Positions 21,723 through 33,583 of a stretch of DNA of 64,000 nt are shown here, piece by piece (position 1 is the stretch's first letter; every line of letters begins with the position of its first letter). The stretch spans positions 59,725,362 through 59,789,361 of the forward strand of contig NC_030826.1 of NCBI RefSeq assembly GCF_001704415.2, given 5' to 3'. Under the pieces are notes generated by a model, which was not told where the DNA came from, did not search any database, and worked only from the letters and a program-made list of their open reading frames with translations. Made by a program: the position numbers and the translations under genes. This DNA comes from Capra hircus. Taxonomy: Eukaryota > Chordata > Mammalia > Artiodactyla > Bovidae.

Positions 21723-22054
21723 GGGGACCCAGGATGGCACGTTTCTGGCACCTTCCAGAAATGGTCTTTTCTACTGCACTCCCTCATTAAATGTGTAATC
21801 CTTCAGAAATCCTGATTCTGTCTGAGGGCATCAGGGCCAACTTCCACCTTGTATGAATCACAGACTTTGTCTTCTCTTCTAGTTTATTCGAATCAACCAT
21901 TTATTCCTGGTGACGGCCAAACAGGAAGTGGCAGCTTCCTCTGTGGTTCCAGCCTTCTCTTCATTTTGTGACCTCTTGGCGTGTTTCTTACATTTTATCT
22001 AGTATTTCTAGCTGTTTCATATTGGAGTATATTTCAAGTTACCTATTATATAGT
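21723..22054. other. Unique stretch, no feature recognised
   Basis: Nothing recognised. Confidence 0.4.
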
Positions 22055-22368
22055 GTTCAGTTCAGTCGCTCAGTCCTGTCCGACTCTTTGCGACCCCATG
22101 AATCGCAGCATGCTAGGCCTCCCTGTCCATCATCAACTCCCGGAGTTCACTCAGACTCACGTCCATCAAGTCAGTGATGCCATCCAGCCATCTCATCCTC
22201 TGTCGTCCCCTTCTCCTCCTGCCCCCAATCCCTTCCAGCATCAGAGTCTTTTCCAATGAGTCAACTCTTCACATGAGGTGGCCAAAGTACTGGAGTTTCA
22301 GCTTCAGCATCAGTCCCTCCAAAGAAATCCCAGGGCTGATCTCCTTCAGAATGGACTGGTTGGATCTA
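22055..22368 (-). mobile_element. BovB LINE, 5' truncated
   Basis: The reversed 3' end (gttcagttcagtcgctcagt) runs through gaggtggccaaagtactgga to atggactggttggatct. Several CpGs are intact, suggesting a fairly young copy. Confidence 0.93.
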
Positions 22369-23142
22369 TTGGGATGTAAATCTGTTAAACATTTAGAAGG
22401 CTTCCTAAACAGGATGGTTAGAGGTAATTTTTCATGCCTAATATTAACAGTTTAAAGCCTAAGAATTTGGAAGGTCTCAATTTTAAAAGACTTCCAATTA
22501 GATGGAATTTTACTTTATTTAGAATTTTGTCAACTGAACTCCAATTATTACTCCGAATTTTTCCCTTTTTTAACCATTTGTGTTGGCGTAGTATAGACAC
22601 AGCCTGAATCATCGTGAGAATGGAAAGGGGGTTTGAAGCTATAAAAAGCCTAAAAAAATAAGATGTGATGCCATGGAGACTGGTGAGTTTTTTTTTTTTC
22701 CCTCTCCTGGGGAAAGATTCAGAACCAGAGTGAAGAGCAAATGGAATTTCAGGTGAGTAACCCCACGTCCGGGCACGTCACCTGGGGGCTCTCGCAAACT
22801 CTCCTGGCTCCGATAGCTGAGACACACGCAAAGAGACGACTCTACCAGTGCTGCCTTCCAGCCTTCAGACAATGAGCTGGCTGAGAACAAGCAATGCAGG
22901 CACTGTGTATCTCGGTTCTTTCATTCTTTTGGTGGCTCTATAAAAAATAAAATAGAGCACGGGGGACTTCCCTGGTGGTTCGCGACATCATGGCTGCACG
23001 GCCAAATGGTCTATGATTTCCAGTCCTTGAGTTTTAATGTTGTTGTTCTTACCAGTGAACTCTCTGTCCTGGGGGATATCATCTACCTTCCCCGTCTTTT
23101 AATGTATTCATAACCAAAATGGGAATATCACTCTCTCTTCCT
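22369..23142. other. Unique stretch with a CHR SINE scrap
   Basis: A ~22-bp CHR head (gggacttccctggtggttcg) stands at 22963-22985 with no body. Poly-T is at ~22688-22699. Nothing else is recognised. Confidence 0.4.
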
Positions 23143-23155
23143 TTCTCAAAGAATT

Positions 23156-23841
23156 CAGTTCAGTTCAGTCACTCAGTCGTGTCCGACTCTGCGACCCCGT
23201 GGACTGTAGCACGCCAGGCCTCCCTGTCCATCACCAACTCCCGGAGCTTGCTTAAACTCATGTCCATCTGTGTTGCCTTCCAACCATCTCATCCCCTGTC
23301 ATTCCCTTCTCCTCCTGCCTTCAGTCTTTCCCAGAATCAGGGTCTTTTCCAGTGAGGCAATTCTTCGCATCAGGTGGCCAAAGTATTAGAGTTTCAGCTT
23401 CAGCATCAGTCCTCCCAATGAATATTCAGGACTGATTTCCTTTAGGATGGACTGGTTGGATCTCCTTGCTGTCCAAAGCACTCTCAACAGTCTCCTCCAA
23501 CTCCACAGTTCAAAAGCATCAGTTCTTCAGCACTCAGCTTTCTTTATGTCCATCTCTCACATCCATCCATGACCACAGGAAAAACCATAGCCTTGACTAG
23601 ACAGACCTTGTTGGCAAAGCACTGTCTCTGCTTTTGAATATGCTGTCTAGGTTGGTCATAGCTTTTCTTCCAAGGAGCAAGCATCTTTTAATTTCATGGC
23701 TGCAATCACCATCTGCAGTGATTTTGGAGTCCAAAAAAGATAAAGTCTCTCACCGTTTCCACTGTTTCCCCGTCTATTTGCCATGAAGTGATGGGACCAG
23801 AGGCCATGATCTTAGTTTTCTGAATGTTGAGTTTTAAGTAA
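23156..23841 (-). mobile_element. BovB LINE, 686-bp 5'-truncated copy with perfect duplications
   Basis: Perfect 13-bp target duplications ttctcaaagaatt lie at 23143-23155 and 23842-23854. It spans from the (GAACT)n tail to the MASGPITSW-coding block (tttgccatgaagtgatggga). Frameshifts and small deletions (e.g. ttgttggcaaagcactgtct) make it a dead copy. Confidence 0.96.
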
Positions 23842-24084
23842 TTCTCAAAGAATTACTGTCAGATAACCTAAAATCACTTGTATCAACCATGCTTATTTAC
23901 TTCTTTAGTCTATCCTACCACAAAGAAGGAACACACCTTTAATTCTCTTGTATTCTTTCAATATTTTAAAGCTTGCATATTCAGCTTAGCTTCTCCAAGG
24001 ATAAACACAAGTCAGAAACACACAGAGAGGATAAGCAGACAAGAGGCAAGGAAGATTAAAGCAAAAACGTCTGAAGCGCAGGCA

Positions 24085-24292
24085 CGTGCTCAGTCGCTCC
24101 GTTGTGTCCGACTCTTTGTGACCCCAGGGACTGTAGCCCATCAGGCTCCTCTGTCCTTGGCATTCTCCAGGCGAGAACATTGGAGTGGGTTGCCATGCCC
24201 TCCTCCAGGGGATCTTCCCAACCCAGGGATCGAACCCAGGTCTCCCGAATTTCAGGTGAATTCTTTACCATCTGAGCCGCCAGGGGAGCCCG
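24085..24292 (-). mobile_element. Bov-tA SINE, full length
   Basis: The reversed B box is intact (gggatcgaaccc). Flanking gaagcgcaggca (24073-24084) and gaagcataggta (24293-24304) differ only by transitions, consistent with an aged target duplication. Confidence 0.94.
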
Positions 24293-24304
24293 GAAGCATA
24301 GGTA

Positions 24305-25214
24305 GGCCTGCACCTAGTGGGAGAGACAAAGTGAGACCAGATGGAGCTTTAGACCTCTATTTTTGTTTCACTGAATGGAGCAGACAGAAAATCAAAACCA
24401 TTTCCTCAGTGTTCGCTTTCTGATCTCCCCCGTCACCTTCCACCAAAATATTAGGACAGACAGGGCCTCTGTGTTCCTCATCTTCTTCTGCCATCTTTTG
24501 CTTTGGAGAAACATATGCTTTCAGGACCAAGCTCTGAAATGATCGCTGAAAGAAGCTGAGTAAATATTTTCAAGATAAGCCTGGAGATCTGTCTCTAAAT
24601 CAGCAATGGACAGAAAGAGAGAGAGAGAGAGACAGGGAGAGGCAGTTTCCTATTCAAACATGTTGCTTAAGAGCTAATGGGAGTATTATTATGATTGATA
24701 GCCCAGAATCTTTGTCTTCAGGAACACTTAATGGGGTAGGAACTGACCAATGTTTACCTTGGAGGTGAAGCCACATTTTACTTCATCTGGGGTCAAATAT
24801 TACCGAATGTGAAATGCACTCTTCACATGGACACTGCCTTCCCTTTCAGCCCAACCTGGGTGTCGGAAAACCCTGCAAAATCCCACAGCCAATCTCCATC
24901 TATAATACTCTCAGCTTCAAAGTTCAGCAGTTTAGGAGGATGATGAAGCTGCTTCACTTCTAGGGTGGGTGAATAACAAACTATAGGTGAGAAAATCATG
25001 TAATACAAGCTCTTAAAAACTATGTATTTTGCACATGGCCGTGAATGTACAGAGCCCACTAAAGTAAATGGTTTTCACATGGATCAAAAGAGTGGGCTGA
25101 GATGAAGACTTACAGGAATAATAGCAAAATAATAGCAATAAAGGGATATAGTGTGGCACAGAGAGTAGGATCTCAAACTAAGAAAGTCCCAGGTTGAAGT
25201 TTTAAACACAAAAC
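24305..25214. other. Unique stretch with a GA microsatellite
   Basis: A short (GA)n run lies at ~24615-24632 (aaagagagagagagagagac). No other repeat or gene feature is recognised. Confidence 0.4.
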
Positions 25215-25322
25215 TTTTGACTGCACCCTGCAGCCTATGGGATGTCAGCTCCCTGTCCAGGGATTGAACCCACACCCCCTGAACTGGAAGGTGGAGTCCT
25301 CTCCGCTGGACCCCTAGAGCAG
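25215..25322 (-). mobile_element. CHR-type SINE, diverged
   Basis: The reversed body reads gctccctgtccagggattga then gtggagtcctctccgctgga, matching the CHR pattern; the head end is degraded (cccctagagcaggtcc). Confidence 0.7.
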
Positions 25323-25439
25323 GTCCTTGTGTTGACTTTCTGCTCTTCCACCAAAAACCTTTCCTCCCTCAATGAACGACAGTTCTCCCCGATTTTATTC
25401 TTCAGGGTCTAGCCAGCTCTGCAGCGCACCCAGTGGTTT

Positions 25440-25915
25440 TTCATGCCAAAGCATTTTGCACTTCTATAATTTCCGTGAGTTTTTTTATGTGATTTCCATT
25501 TAGATGTTGAAACTCTATTGTTGTTTTATTTTTTTAATTATTATTATTTTATTATTATTGTCTTATTGTTTTCACATTTAGATTCCTTTAGCATATTCAT
25601 AATCGTTCATTTAAAGCCTTTGTTTCCTAATTCCGTTGTCTAGTTTCTGAGTATGCTTATATTTCTCGATTTTTCACTCGGTCAGGATCGCATTTACCTC
25701 CTTCTTTATGGTCTCTTTATGTTTTATGATGATGTCTCTCTTGCTGTGGATTTCTTGCTGTTTATTCTGCCTGATGTTTATTGAGGTTTTGGGATGTGTT
25801 GATTTTCAACGAGTTGGGAAAATGTTTACCATGAATGTATACAGACGTACAGATGCCAAAGTCTCCCATTTCTTCATCTTGAGTTTTGTCCTAGAAGGAA
25901 TTAAGAAACTTTCAT
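25440..25915 (-). mobile_element. Old L1 (L1M-like) internal sequence
   Basis: T-rich reversed L1-like text with cctttgtttcctaattccgt, catttacctccttctttatg and attgaggttttgggatgtgt. It is strongly diverged, and an ATT/ATTT-rich run at 25525-25570 lies inside. Confidence 0.5.
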
Positions 25916-25929
25916 AGTGCTTTGAGGAC

Positions 25930-26255
25930 TTTTTTAAATTTATTTTTAATTGGGGGAAATTTGCTTTCCCATGCTGTGTTGATTTCTGCCTTACAACAAT
26001 GCAGATCAACCAAAATCAAACATCTATCCCCTCCCTCTGGAGCCTCCCTCCCTTCCCCCAATCCTACCCTCTAGGTCATCACAGAGCTCCAGCCTGGGCT
26101 CCCTGAGTCACAGAACAACTTCTCACCAGCTCTCTGTCTTACACACACACGGTAAGAAGTACATGTCGATGCTACTTTCCCCATCTGTCCGGCTCTCTCT
26201 TTCCCCCACTGTGTCCACAAGTCCAGTCTCTACATCAGAGTCTCCATTAGTGACT
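25930..26255 (-). mobile_element. L1 3' UTR fragment
   Basis: It starts at a reversed A-rich end with taatttttaattgggggaaa-like sequence, then taccctctaggtcatcacag and ccactgtgtccacaagtcca, all diagnostic of the ruminant L1 3' UTR. Confidence 0.8.
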
Positions 26256-26387
26256 GAACGGTGACCTTAATTTTAAGGTGTGTCTTTGGCTTCATTGCAG
26301 GTGTGTCTGGCTATGCCCTGCTCCTAACACGTGGACTCAAATCTACTGAATGTCCACGATGTTCAACTGGATCTCTTCACTCTTTCG

Positions 26388-26722
26388 CTGTTGTTGTCCA
26401 GTTGCTAAGCTGGGTCCCACTCTTTGCAACCCCGGGGACTGCAGCACGCCAGGCTCCTCTGTCCTCCACATTCTCCCAGACTCTGCTCAAATTCATGTCC
26501 AGTGAGTCGGTGAGTCAGTGATGCCATCCAACCATCTTATCCTCTGTCACCCCCTTCTCCTCCCACCCTCAGTCTTTCCAAGCATCAGGGTCTTTTCCAA
26601 CGAGTCAGCTCTTCACATCAGGTGGCCAAAGGATTGCTTCTTCAACTTCAGCAGCAGTCCTTCTGATAAATATTCAGGATTGATTCCTTTTAGGATTGAC
26701 TGGGTCGAGCTCTTTGGAATCC
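26388..26722 (-). mobile_element. BovB LINE, 5' truncated
   Basis: The reversed 3' end has a (GTT)n-type tail (gctgttgttgtccagttgct) and continues through ccaagcatcagggtcttttc to tttaggattgactgggtcg. An internal gagtcggtgagtcagtg shows a small local duplication. Confidence 0.9.
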
Positions 26723-27529
26723 ACTCTTGTCTCTAGGTGGCAGGAAACTAAAGGTTGCATAGCCCTGCTCAAGCTCTGGCCACTGCTTAGCTCACGGCAG
26801 CAGGGAAACTTCTCTCTGTCCATTGGTTGCTCTTTGCCCAGGTTCCTAGAAAAACAGCTCACACGTGTACCACTTAGCATCCACCAAATACTCAGGACCC
26901 CTCGGCAGATTTTAGGAGCTCCTTCCTGACACAGTGCTTTTCCACCACTATTCTGCCCCAAAAATTCCAGCTGTGTATCAGTGGCCCTGCACTCTACTCG
27001 GCCAGACCCCCATTCTCTGATGGAGCATCTCCCTACCACGCTGGGGTGTGGACGAATGGCTCTAGACGGAAAGCTCTCGCCTCATCTGCTTCCTTGTCTC
27101 AGACATCCGAGAACAGCACTGCCTGCTCCAGCCTCTAAACAGTCAGTCATGCCTTTTGCCAGGTTTCCTGGTTGTGTCTAGCGGGAGGATTAACGCATGG
27201 CAGTCACTCCCTTGTGGCCAGAAGCTGGACTCTTTCCTTTGTTTTTTCATTCCCTGTTTCTGTTGCAGCTTGACCCTTCCAGCCTCTTCTTAAATGTTCT
27301 CCATGTGTTATCTTTGGCCTCCTCACTTGATCTGTCCTCTGCGATGATTCCATCTGGTCTGCAGCTCCAGTTATGAATACGCTAAGGACGCAGGTGACTT
27401 CCGTCACCTACTGGACCCCACCAATCAGAAGTGCAAAGACAAGTTGGTATCCAAACCTGGATCCTCATCTCTCTCCACAATGGCCTTTTCCCCTGTTTTC
27501 CTTTTTGGGATGAATGGAGACACCTCATC
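26723..27529. other. Unique C/T-rich stretch
   Basis: Nothing firmly recognised. The frame 26674-27039 (minus) overlaps the end of BovB and has no domain. Confidence 0.4.
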
Positions 27530-27700
27530 CATCAGACACACACTGGAAACCTGGGCTTCATCCCAGCCTCCTACTTCTTTCTGATCCCTTATGTCCACTC
27601 TCACCAGCCTCACGCATCCTACCTCTTAAATATTTCTCAAAACCACACCCTTCTCTCTGTCCTTGCCACGCTATCTTAGCCCAGATACTCCTAATTTCTC
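27530..27700 (+). mobile_element. Ancient L2/CR1-type LINE fragment, tentative
   Basis: In the frame 27431-27679 the peptide shows NLGFIPASYFFLIPYVHSH and ASYLLNISQNHTLLSVL. I read these as a decayed form of the region just after the catalytic core in L2/CR1-clade reverse transcriptases. The match is by eye and weak. Confidence 0.4.
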
Positions 27701-27734
27701 CTCTATATCACTGCAGAATTCTACTAAGACTCTT

Positions 27735-27818
27735 CTCAGAGAGCATGCACCGTACCCCAGGCACCGTCCTAAATACTTTTGTCTACATTAACTCTTGGAA
27801 TCCTTGTAACAGCGGTAT
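27735..27818 (-). mobile_element. MIR relic
   Basis: Reversed MIR text: ccccaggcaccgtcctaaat and cattaactcttggaatcctt. A younger Bov-tA follows a few bases later. Confidence 0.65.
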
Positions 27819-27828
27819 GCAGGAGTTC

Positions 27829-28027
27829 TGCCCCTCAGTCATATGCAACTCTTTTGCGACCCCATGGACTGTAGCCCGCCAGGCTCCTCTGTCCGTGGGA
27901 TTCTCCAGGCAACAACACTGGAGTGGGTTGCCATGCCCTCCTCCAGGGGGTCCTCCTGGTCCAGGGATGGAACCTGCATCTCCCGCCCTGCGGGCGGATT
28001 CTTTACCCTCTGATCCTTCTGGGAATC
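27829..28027 (-). mobile_element. Bov-tA SINE
   Basis: The reversed core is typical (tggagtgggttgccatgccc) and the reversed head ends gatccttctgggaatc. The B box is mutated (gggatggaacc). Confidence 0.92.
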
Positions 28028-28196
28028 TGGTACGTTCTAAGTGTCCATTAAACGCTTGAACAAAAGCTTGACTAGACAGCGGCATAGCCCTGGCTGCATT
28101 CATCCCGACTCCAGCTTCCATGAGGACCCGACATTCCCACTGACTCAAGTGCTAGGAGCAGTCAACAGAGCTTCCTTCCCATGAAGACGGTGGTGT

Positions 28197-28530
28197 GGGC
28201 TTCCCTGGTGGCTCAGCGGTAAAGAAGCCACCAACCAGTGCCGGAGACACAGGTTCGATCCCTGGTCGGGGAAGATCCCACGTGCCTCGGAACACCTAAA
28301 CCCACGTGTGGCGACCATGGACCCTGTGCTCTGGAGCCCGGGAACCACACCTACGGAGCCCACGTGTAGCAACGACTGAGGCCCGTGTGCCCTAGAGACC
28401 CTGCTCCCCGACAAGAGAAGCCGCCGCGGTGAGAAGGCTGAGCGCATCACAGGCCCTGCCCGCCACGACAGAGGAAAGCCAGGGCAGGGACGGTGGCCCA
28501 GCACAGCCAAGAATAAACCATACAATTATT
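28197..28530 (+). mobile_element. CHR-2-type SINE, near full length
   Basis: It has a perfect B box (ggttcgatccctgg), an intact head (gggcttccctggtggctcag), and the long CHR body with agagaagccgccgcggtgag before cacagccaagaataaacc. At least ten CpGs are retained. Confidence 0.9.
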
Positions 28531-30096
28531 CTTTTAAAAAGATGAATCATCCTCTTTTGAATTGCTTTTAGACTTCAGAATGCCAGCCTCTTGGCCTTCT
28601 GGGTACTTGCATGGTGTTATTAATTCTTCACAGAGGATTTATAGAGACAGAATATAGAAGAGTAAACAATTAGGTTTTCTAGTAGCAAACCATCCTTAAA
28701 AATGGAGGAAGGAGAGAGGACAGGCGATCCCCGGGGGGTCTTCCCGTTGGCAGAAAGATTTGGGAAGCAACCACTGAAGTCTTGCTAATAACAGGTACAT
28801 TACCCATCTGCATCTGCCTAAAACATGTGAAAACCCTGGTGTACAAGAATAAGCCACGGTCTAAAATCCAGCCTGAGATAAAATTTAAATCAGTAGGGTT
28901 TAGTTATATAACTTCCCTGTTCCATGTGACACCCCACCCGTAGTTTTCACCCTGGAAGCACAGCGTCTCCATTCGCTGTCCGTATCTAGGTATCTTGAAA
29001 AGCTCAGGAATTCATCTGGAGATAGAATTTGTACATTTAAAGTTTTTAATTAAAAAGAGACGTTCCCTGAGGAGATGAAATAGGATTCAAGTCTGTACAT
29101 CCTAATTAGACATAATGTTCCTGCAAGGGAAATTCAGCCAGTGAGTAACAAAAAAATAAATAAATTTTCCTCTGCTTACCTCTCCTGCCTACCCACATTG
29201 CTTTTTTTGTTGTTGTTGTTAAGGGACACAAGAGAATAAATATATCTGTTAGGAAATTGCCTGGATGAAGTCTTTTCTTTTTCACAGTGATATCCATTCC
29301 CAACAATTTCCTACCATTTATTACAGCTGGTTATTAATACTAATTTGGGGATCTCTGGGATCTCTATGGCATCAGTTGTCTGGGGAAGGTACACGGATTT
29401 GGTTTCTGAAGCCCTGTAGGTCAGTGTGATGAACTGACAAGGCTGGTTTCTTCTGAAAAGCATGGCGCTTCTGCTGTGTCCACTCACTAGACCTAAGACG
29501 TCTTTGCTGACACCTTGCCTCTTGTCTTCTACGCACTGGCTTTTGCCCATTTTTGCCCAAGGTGCGTGAGTGTGGTGAAACATAAGATCAGAGAAAGCAA
29601 AGGACAACACTCTTGAAAGGCTTCAAACAATTACTTTTGTTAAAGAAAAAAAAAAAAAGGTTGGGCAGGTATCAAGTGAAGGTAAATGGCCCTCGGTTCA
29701 ATCAGATCCAATACAGCATCAGCATCTTCTCACACTTCCTGGTGAAAGTCAAGTAGGAGATACAGAGTCACGTCACCACGATATTGTCTAGAAGCCTGAT
29801 TGAGTCCGATCTTCCTGGCATCTTCATAGCTCCTCTCTGTCTCTGGGGCTCCCTCTTTCCCATGTACACATGCGTGTGCGCGTGTACACATGCGTGTGCG
29901 CACGCACACACACGCGGCAGTGTCGCCTCTTTCCCCCATGATGCCAAGAATTTCACTCTTTGCCAGCATTCTAGTGTTTCCCAACTTCTCCTCCTCTTCC
30001 CAGCGTGCGTGTGATAATAAGATGATAAGAGATAAGCAACTTTAAAGAATCATCTTAGACGTTGTCCCAGAAAGCGGAACCAAGATCAATACTTTA
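28531..30096. other. Unique stretch with simple repeats
   Basis: It contains a (GTT)n run at ~29208-29220 and poly-A at ~29645-29658. The Z-DNA-type tract at 29861-29916 is listed separately. No transposable element or exon is recognised. Confidence 0.4.
29861..29916. repeat. 56-bp perfect alternating purine-pyrimidine tract
   Basis: Every base from 29861 to 29916 alternates pyrimidine and purine. Within it gtacacatgcgtgtgcgc occurs twice (29864-29881 and 29884-29901), a 20-bp period, followed by a CA/CG run. Such sequence is the classical substrate for left-handed Z-DNA under negative supercoiling. Confidence 0.95.
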
Positions 30097-30212
30097 GGGA
30101 CTTCCCTGGCGGTCCAGCGGCTGAGACTCCATGCTTTCAATGCAGGGAGCATGGGTTCAGTTCCCTAAGATCCTACATGCTGTCTGGCAGGGCCAAAATA
30201 AATAATAGAATG
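30097..30212 (+). mobile_element. CHR-type SINE, short
   Basis: The head gggacttccctggcggtcca is well kept, then a B-box-like gggttcagttcc, and an A-rich tail (aaataaataatag). Confidence 0.85.
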
Positions 30213-30282
30213 GGAAACTGTGTGTGTTTTTGTTGTTGTTTTTAACAGACTGACACTATCCCTCTGTTTCATGGTTCCATAA

Positions 30283-30596
30283 GTGAAAGTTGCTCAGTCA
30301 TGACAGACTCTTTACGAACCAATGGACTACGCAGTCCATGGAATTCTCCAGGCCAGAATCCTGGAGTGGGTAGCCTTTCCCTTCTCCAGGGGATCTTCCC
30401 AACCCAGAGATCGAACCCAGGTCTCCTGCATTGCAGGCAGATTCTTTGCCAGCTGAGCCACAGGAGAAGCCCAAGAATCCTGGAGTGGGTAGCCTGTCCC
30501 TTCTCCAAGGGATCTTCCCGACCCAGGAATCAAACTGGGGTCTCCTGCATTGCAGGCAGATTCTTTACCAACTGAGCTATCAGGGAAGCCCCTGCT
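30283..30596 (-). mobile_element. Bov-A2 SINE, dimeric
   Basis: Two head-to-tail units each carry a reversed core and head: the first ends tgagccacaggagaagccc (~30472) and the second ends tgagctatcagggaagccc (~30592). Both contain cattgcaggcagattcttt. Short duplications ttccataa lie at 30275-30282 and 30597-30604. Confidence 0.95.
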
Positions 30597-30604
30597 TCCA
30601 TAAA

Positions 30605-31415
30605 CACAACTTTTATTCTTTTTAAAGACATTATCACTGCCTTTGGAGTAAAAATGTATCATGGCCTTTTGGGTTGATAGAGAATGTAAGGAGTAAACAC
30701 AAATGTGTAAAACCATGCTCTTTTTTTGGACATGGGCAGGCAGCTATTCCCCAAGATGAGCAGGTTTATCTCCTGTGATCATGTGAGTATGATGACTAGG
30801 AGCATACACCTGCTAGCTTTAATAAAAGGGCAGTGGTTATAACAAAGGAATTCCACACTTTATTGTCCTTAATGGGATCCTCCTGGCAGCTGTGGGAGCT
30901 GGGTTCCTATTTAGAAAATTGCCCAGAACGCACTCTCCTTTTCCAAAGAGAAAGAGTTGGCCCTTATCTACTGTTTTTTTTTTTTTTTTAATGCATTCAC
31001 ATTTTATTTCCAGAGCTACTGTGAGCATTCAGAGATACTTTTGGTCAGCAGTGCTAAAACCAAACAAATGCAAATTCTGTAATCCTTATGTACAATATGA
31101 TAAATAACAATGTATGTGTGTGTATTTATCAAATGCAGGAGTTTTTGCACAGGATCAGATACACCCATGAATATACATGCATGGGGCTGAAATTCAGGAG
31201 ACCTGAGTTCTTGTGGCAGCACTGTTTTTTGTTTTTGTTTTTGTTTTTGTTTTTGAGGGACTCTGAGAAAATTCCTTGAATTCCATTTAATGTAATGTCT
31301 TTTCTTTAAAGTGAAGGGGTTGGACTTCCACTTCCCTTTCAGCTCCCAAGTTCTTTTTTACACAGCCCTTCATGATTTGTCAAACATCTGCATGTGATAT
31401 GTTTATGGCACAGGA
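30605..31415. other. Unique stretch with T-rich simple repeats
   Basis: Poly-T occupies ~30973-30989, and a (GTTTTT)n tract of about five units lies at ~31224-31254. Nothing else is recognised. Confidence 0.45.
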
Positions 31416-31428
31416 AAGGCCCATATCA

Positions 31429-31710
31429 AACCGGTCCATCCTAAAGGAAATCAATCCTGAATATCCACTGACTCGTGCTGAAGCTCCAATACCTCAGCCA
31501 CCTGATTGGGAGAGCCGACTAATTGGAAAAGACCCTGATGCTGGGAAAGACTGGAGACAAAAGGAGAAGGGGACAACAGAGGATGGTGGTCGGATGGCAT
31601 CACCGACTCAACGCACATGAATTTGAGCAAGCTCTGAGAAATAGTGAAGGGCAGGGGAGCCTGAAGTCCATGGGGTCACATAGAGTTGGACACAGCGACT
31701 GAACAACAGC
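31429..31710 (+). mobile_element. BovB LINE, 5' truncated
   Basis: It contains tcctaaaggaaatcaatcct and attggaaaagaccctgatgc and ends in an (AAC)n-type tail (ctgaacaacagc). Duplications aaggcccatatca (31416-31428) and aaggcctgtatca (31711-31723) match 11 of 13. Confidence 0.92.
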
Positions 31711-31723
31711 AAGGCCTGTATCA

Positions 31724-32560
31724 TGTAACACAAACATAGAATATGTCTTCACTCATCCCCAGCATGTTGCATTAAATCCTTAAAGCCGAGTGATCTAAAT
31801 TCACCTTCCTCCTCCTCTTTGAACCTATAATTATAGGATTCTAACGCTGTGGAATCAACTTACCCCCAGCCCTCATTCTGATCACAAGGTGTAATGTAAT
31901 CCTCTCAAACTGCGGAATACGAAAAATCACACGAAGCCTGAAAAATGCCAAAACAAACACTCTTTTCACAGATTCAGGGAAAGCAGAAAGAAAATGGTGT
32001 TTTCCCCAGGAAATTGTCTGAGCTATCCAAAGCCAGACACGGCAGGTTTGTTCTGGGCTGGCCTTTTGACCATCAAATGGAGCCACTTTGCTCGAAGGAG
32101 AATCCTGAAGTGGAGAGCGGGGAGGGGGAGGCCGAGTGGCAGGGAGAGGGGTCTCCAAGGGGCGGTGGGGGCTCACACGGTGCCCCCACACTGAGGTTCT
32201 AATTATTTTCCCCTTCAGCCTCTTAAGGGATGTTGCCTCGTCTGCGGGGCTGATTTACAGTCTGTTGTTTTAACAACCACACCTCTCCTCCCAAGGGTCA
32301 AATGTCTGGTTGGAAGAGAATATCCACGTAATTTATTTTATCCCCCGGTTCACTTCTGAGCCAAGCTGGTGAAACAGCTAGAAGTGATGTGGGGCCTCAA
32401 CAGCCACGAGTGTGTGTATACGCGGACATTATTCACTGTGTGGACACACTGCAGCCAGGAGGTCATCCTCCACGTGTTTGGGGGGCATGGAGCGTGTAAC
32501 TGTCTCCTGGAAGTTTGCAGTACAGATTTTTTAGGGGATCTATTGGGAAAATTATTGTGT
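31724..32560. other. Unique stretch, no feature recognised
   Basis: A G-rich patch stands at ~32115-32175 (gagcggggagggggaggccg). The overlapping frames 31841-32202 on both strands have no identifiable product. Confidence 0.4.
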
Positions 32561-32812
32561 AAGAAGACACCTTGGAGATGGACATGCACACACTGCCATA
32601 TTTTAAAGGATAAGCGGCAAGGACCTGCTGTACAGCACAGGGGACTCTGCCCCATGTGGTGTGGCAGCCTGGATGGGAGGGGAGTGTGGGGGAGGGTGGA
32701 TACGTGCATATGTATGGCTGATGCTGTCCACCAGAGACTATCACAACATCGTTCATTGGCTATACCTCAGTACAAAATAAAGTTTTCTGTTTTTTTTTTT
32801 TTTTTTTTAAAC
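32561..32812 (+). mobile_element. L1 3' end with A-rich end and T-tract
   Basis: The match starts in gagatggacatgcacacact and ends ctcagtacaaaataaagttt. About 20 T residues follow (32790-32810), which is not the expected poly-A and suggests a second event at the tail. Confidence 0.8.
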
Positions 32813-33268
32813 AGGGAGATTCCCTTGGAAGGAAGCTTAAGATAAAACATGATTATTAAAGAAGCTCAACAGTGGACCCTCAGCCTCACACGCGCCTTAC
32901 TTATTCCGGGAGTAATTGAGATCACACTGATAAATGCTGCTTTGGCTTCTTCTGTTTGCCTGATCCTGGAGGCTACTTCTTCCTCCCCTGCCTTCCCCAC
33001 CCAGCTGCTCCTATTTTAATACACAGCTGGTGTATGCTGAGTACATGCAAATTCACGGTAGCATGAAAATGAGCTGGAAGGTAAAAGGAGTACCCAAAAA
33101 TACGTGCTCTGCAGGCACAGACAACTTTTGAACTGTCTTCCGTTTGTCATTTTCTCCATCAACGTCCCTCTCCTTTTATGTAGGCAAATAAAAACCCCTG
33201 CGGATAAGTGTGTCTGCGTCAATGTGCTCCTTGAGATGGGATGCGCTGTTCCACAGTCCAACGCTGCG
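32813..33268. other. Unique stretch, no feature recognised
   Basis: Nothing recognised. Confidence 0.4.
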
Positions 33269-33583
33269 GCCTTCCCCGGTGGCTCAGTGGTAGAGTCCTC
33301 CTGCCAGTGCAAGAGTCACGGGTTCGATCCCTGATCTGGGAAGATGCCACGTGCCACGCACGGAGCAACTAAGCCCAGGGGCCACAACTACTGAGCTGTG
33401 CTCTAGAGACCAGGCGCTGCAGCTGCTGAGCCCGTGCCTCCTAGACTGCGTGCTCTGCAACAAGAGAAGCCGCCGCAATGACACCTCCACAACCAGAAAG
33501 CAGCCCTCACTCTCCAGAACTAGAGAAAGTCTGCTCAGCGAAGAAGACCCTGCACAGCCAAAAAGTGACGAAGAAAGACTGGA
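33269..33583 (+). mobile_element. CHR-2-type SINE, near full length
   Basis: Head (ccttccccggtggctcagtg), B box (gggttcgatccctg), body (gagcaactaagcccaggggc) and the late block agagaagccgccgcaatgac are in order; the tail is degraded (agccaaaaagtgacgaag). The frame 33351-33689 lies inside and is not a gene. Confidence 0.92.

Noticed and set aside
28197..28290. tRNA gene from the B-box ggttcgatccctgg
   Set aside because: The tRNA-like head belongs to a CHR SINE; there is no cloverleaf with paired acceptor stem.
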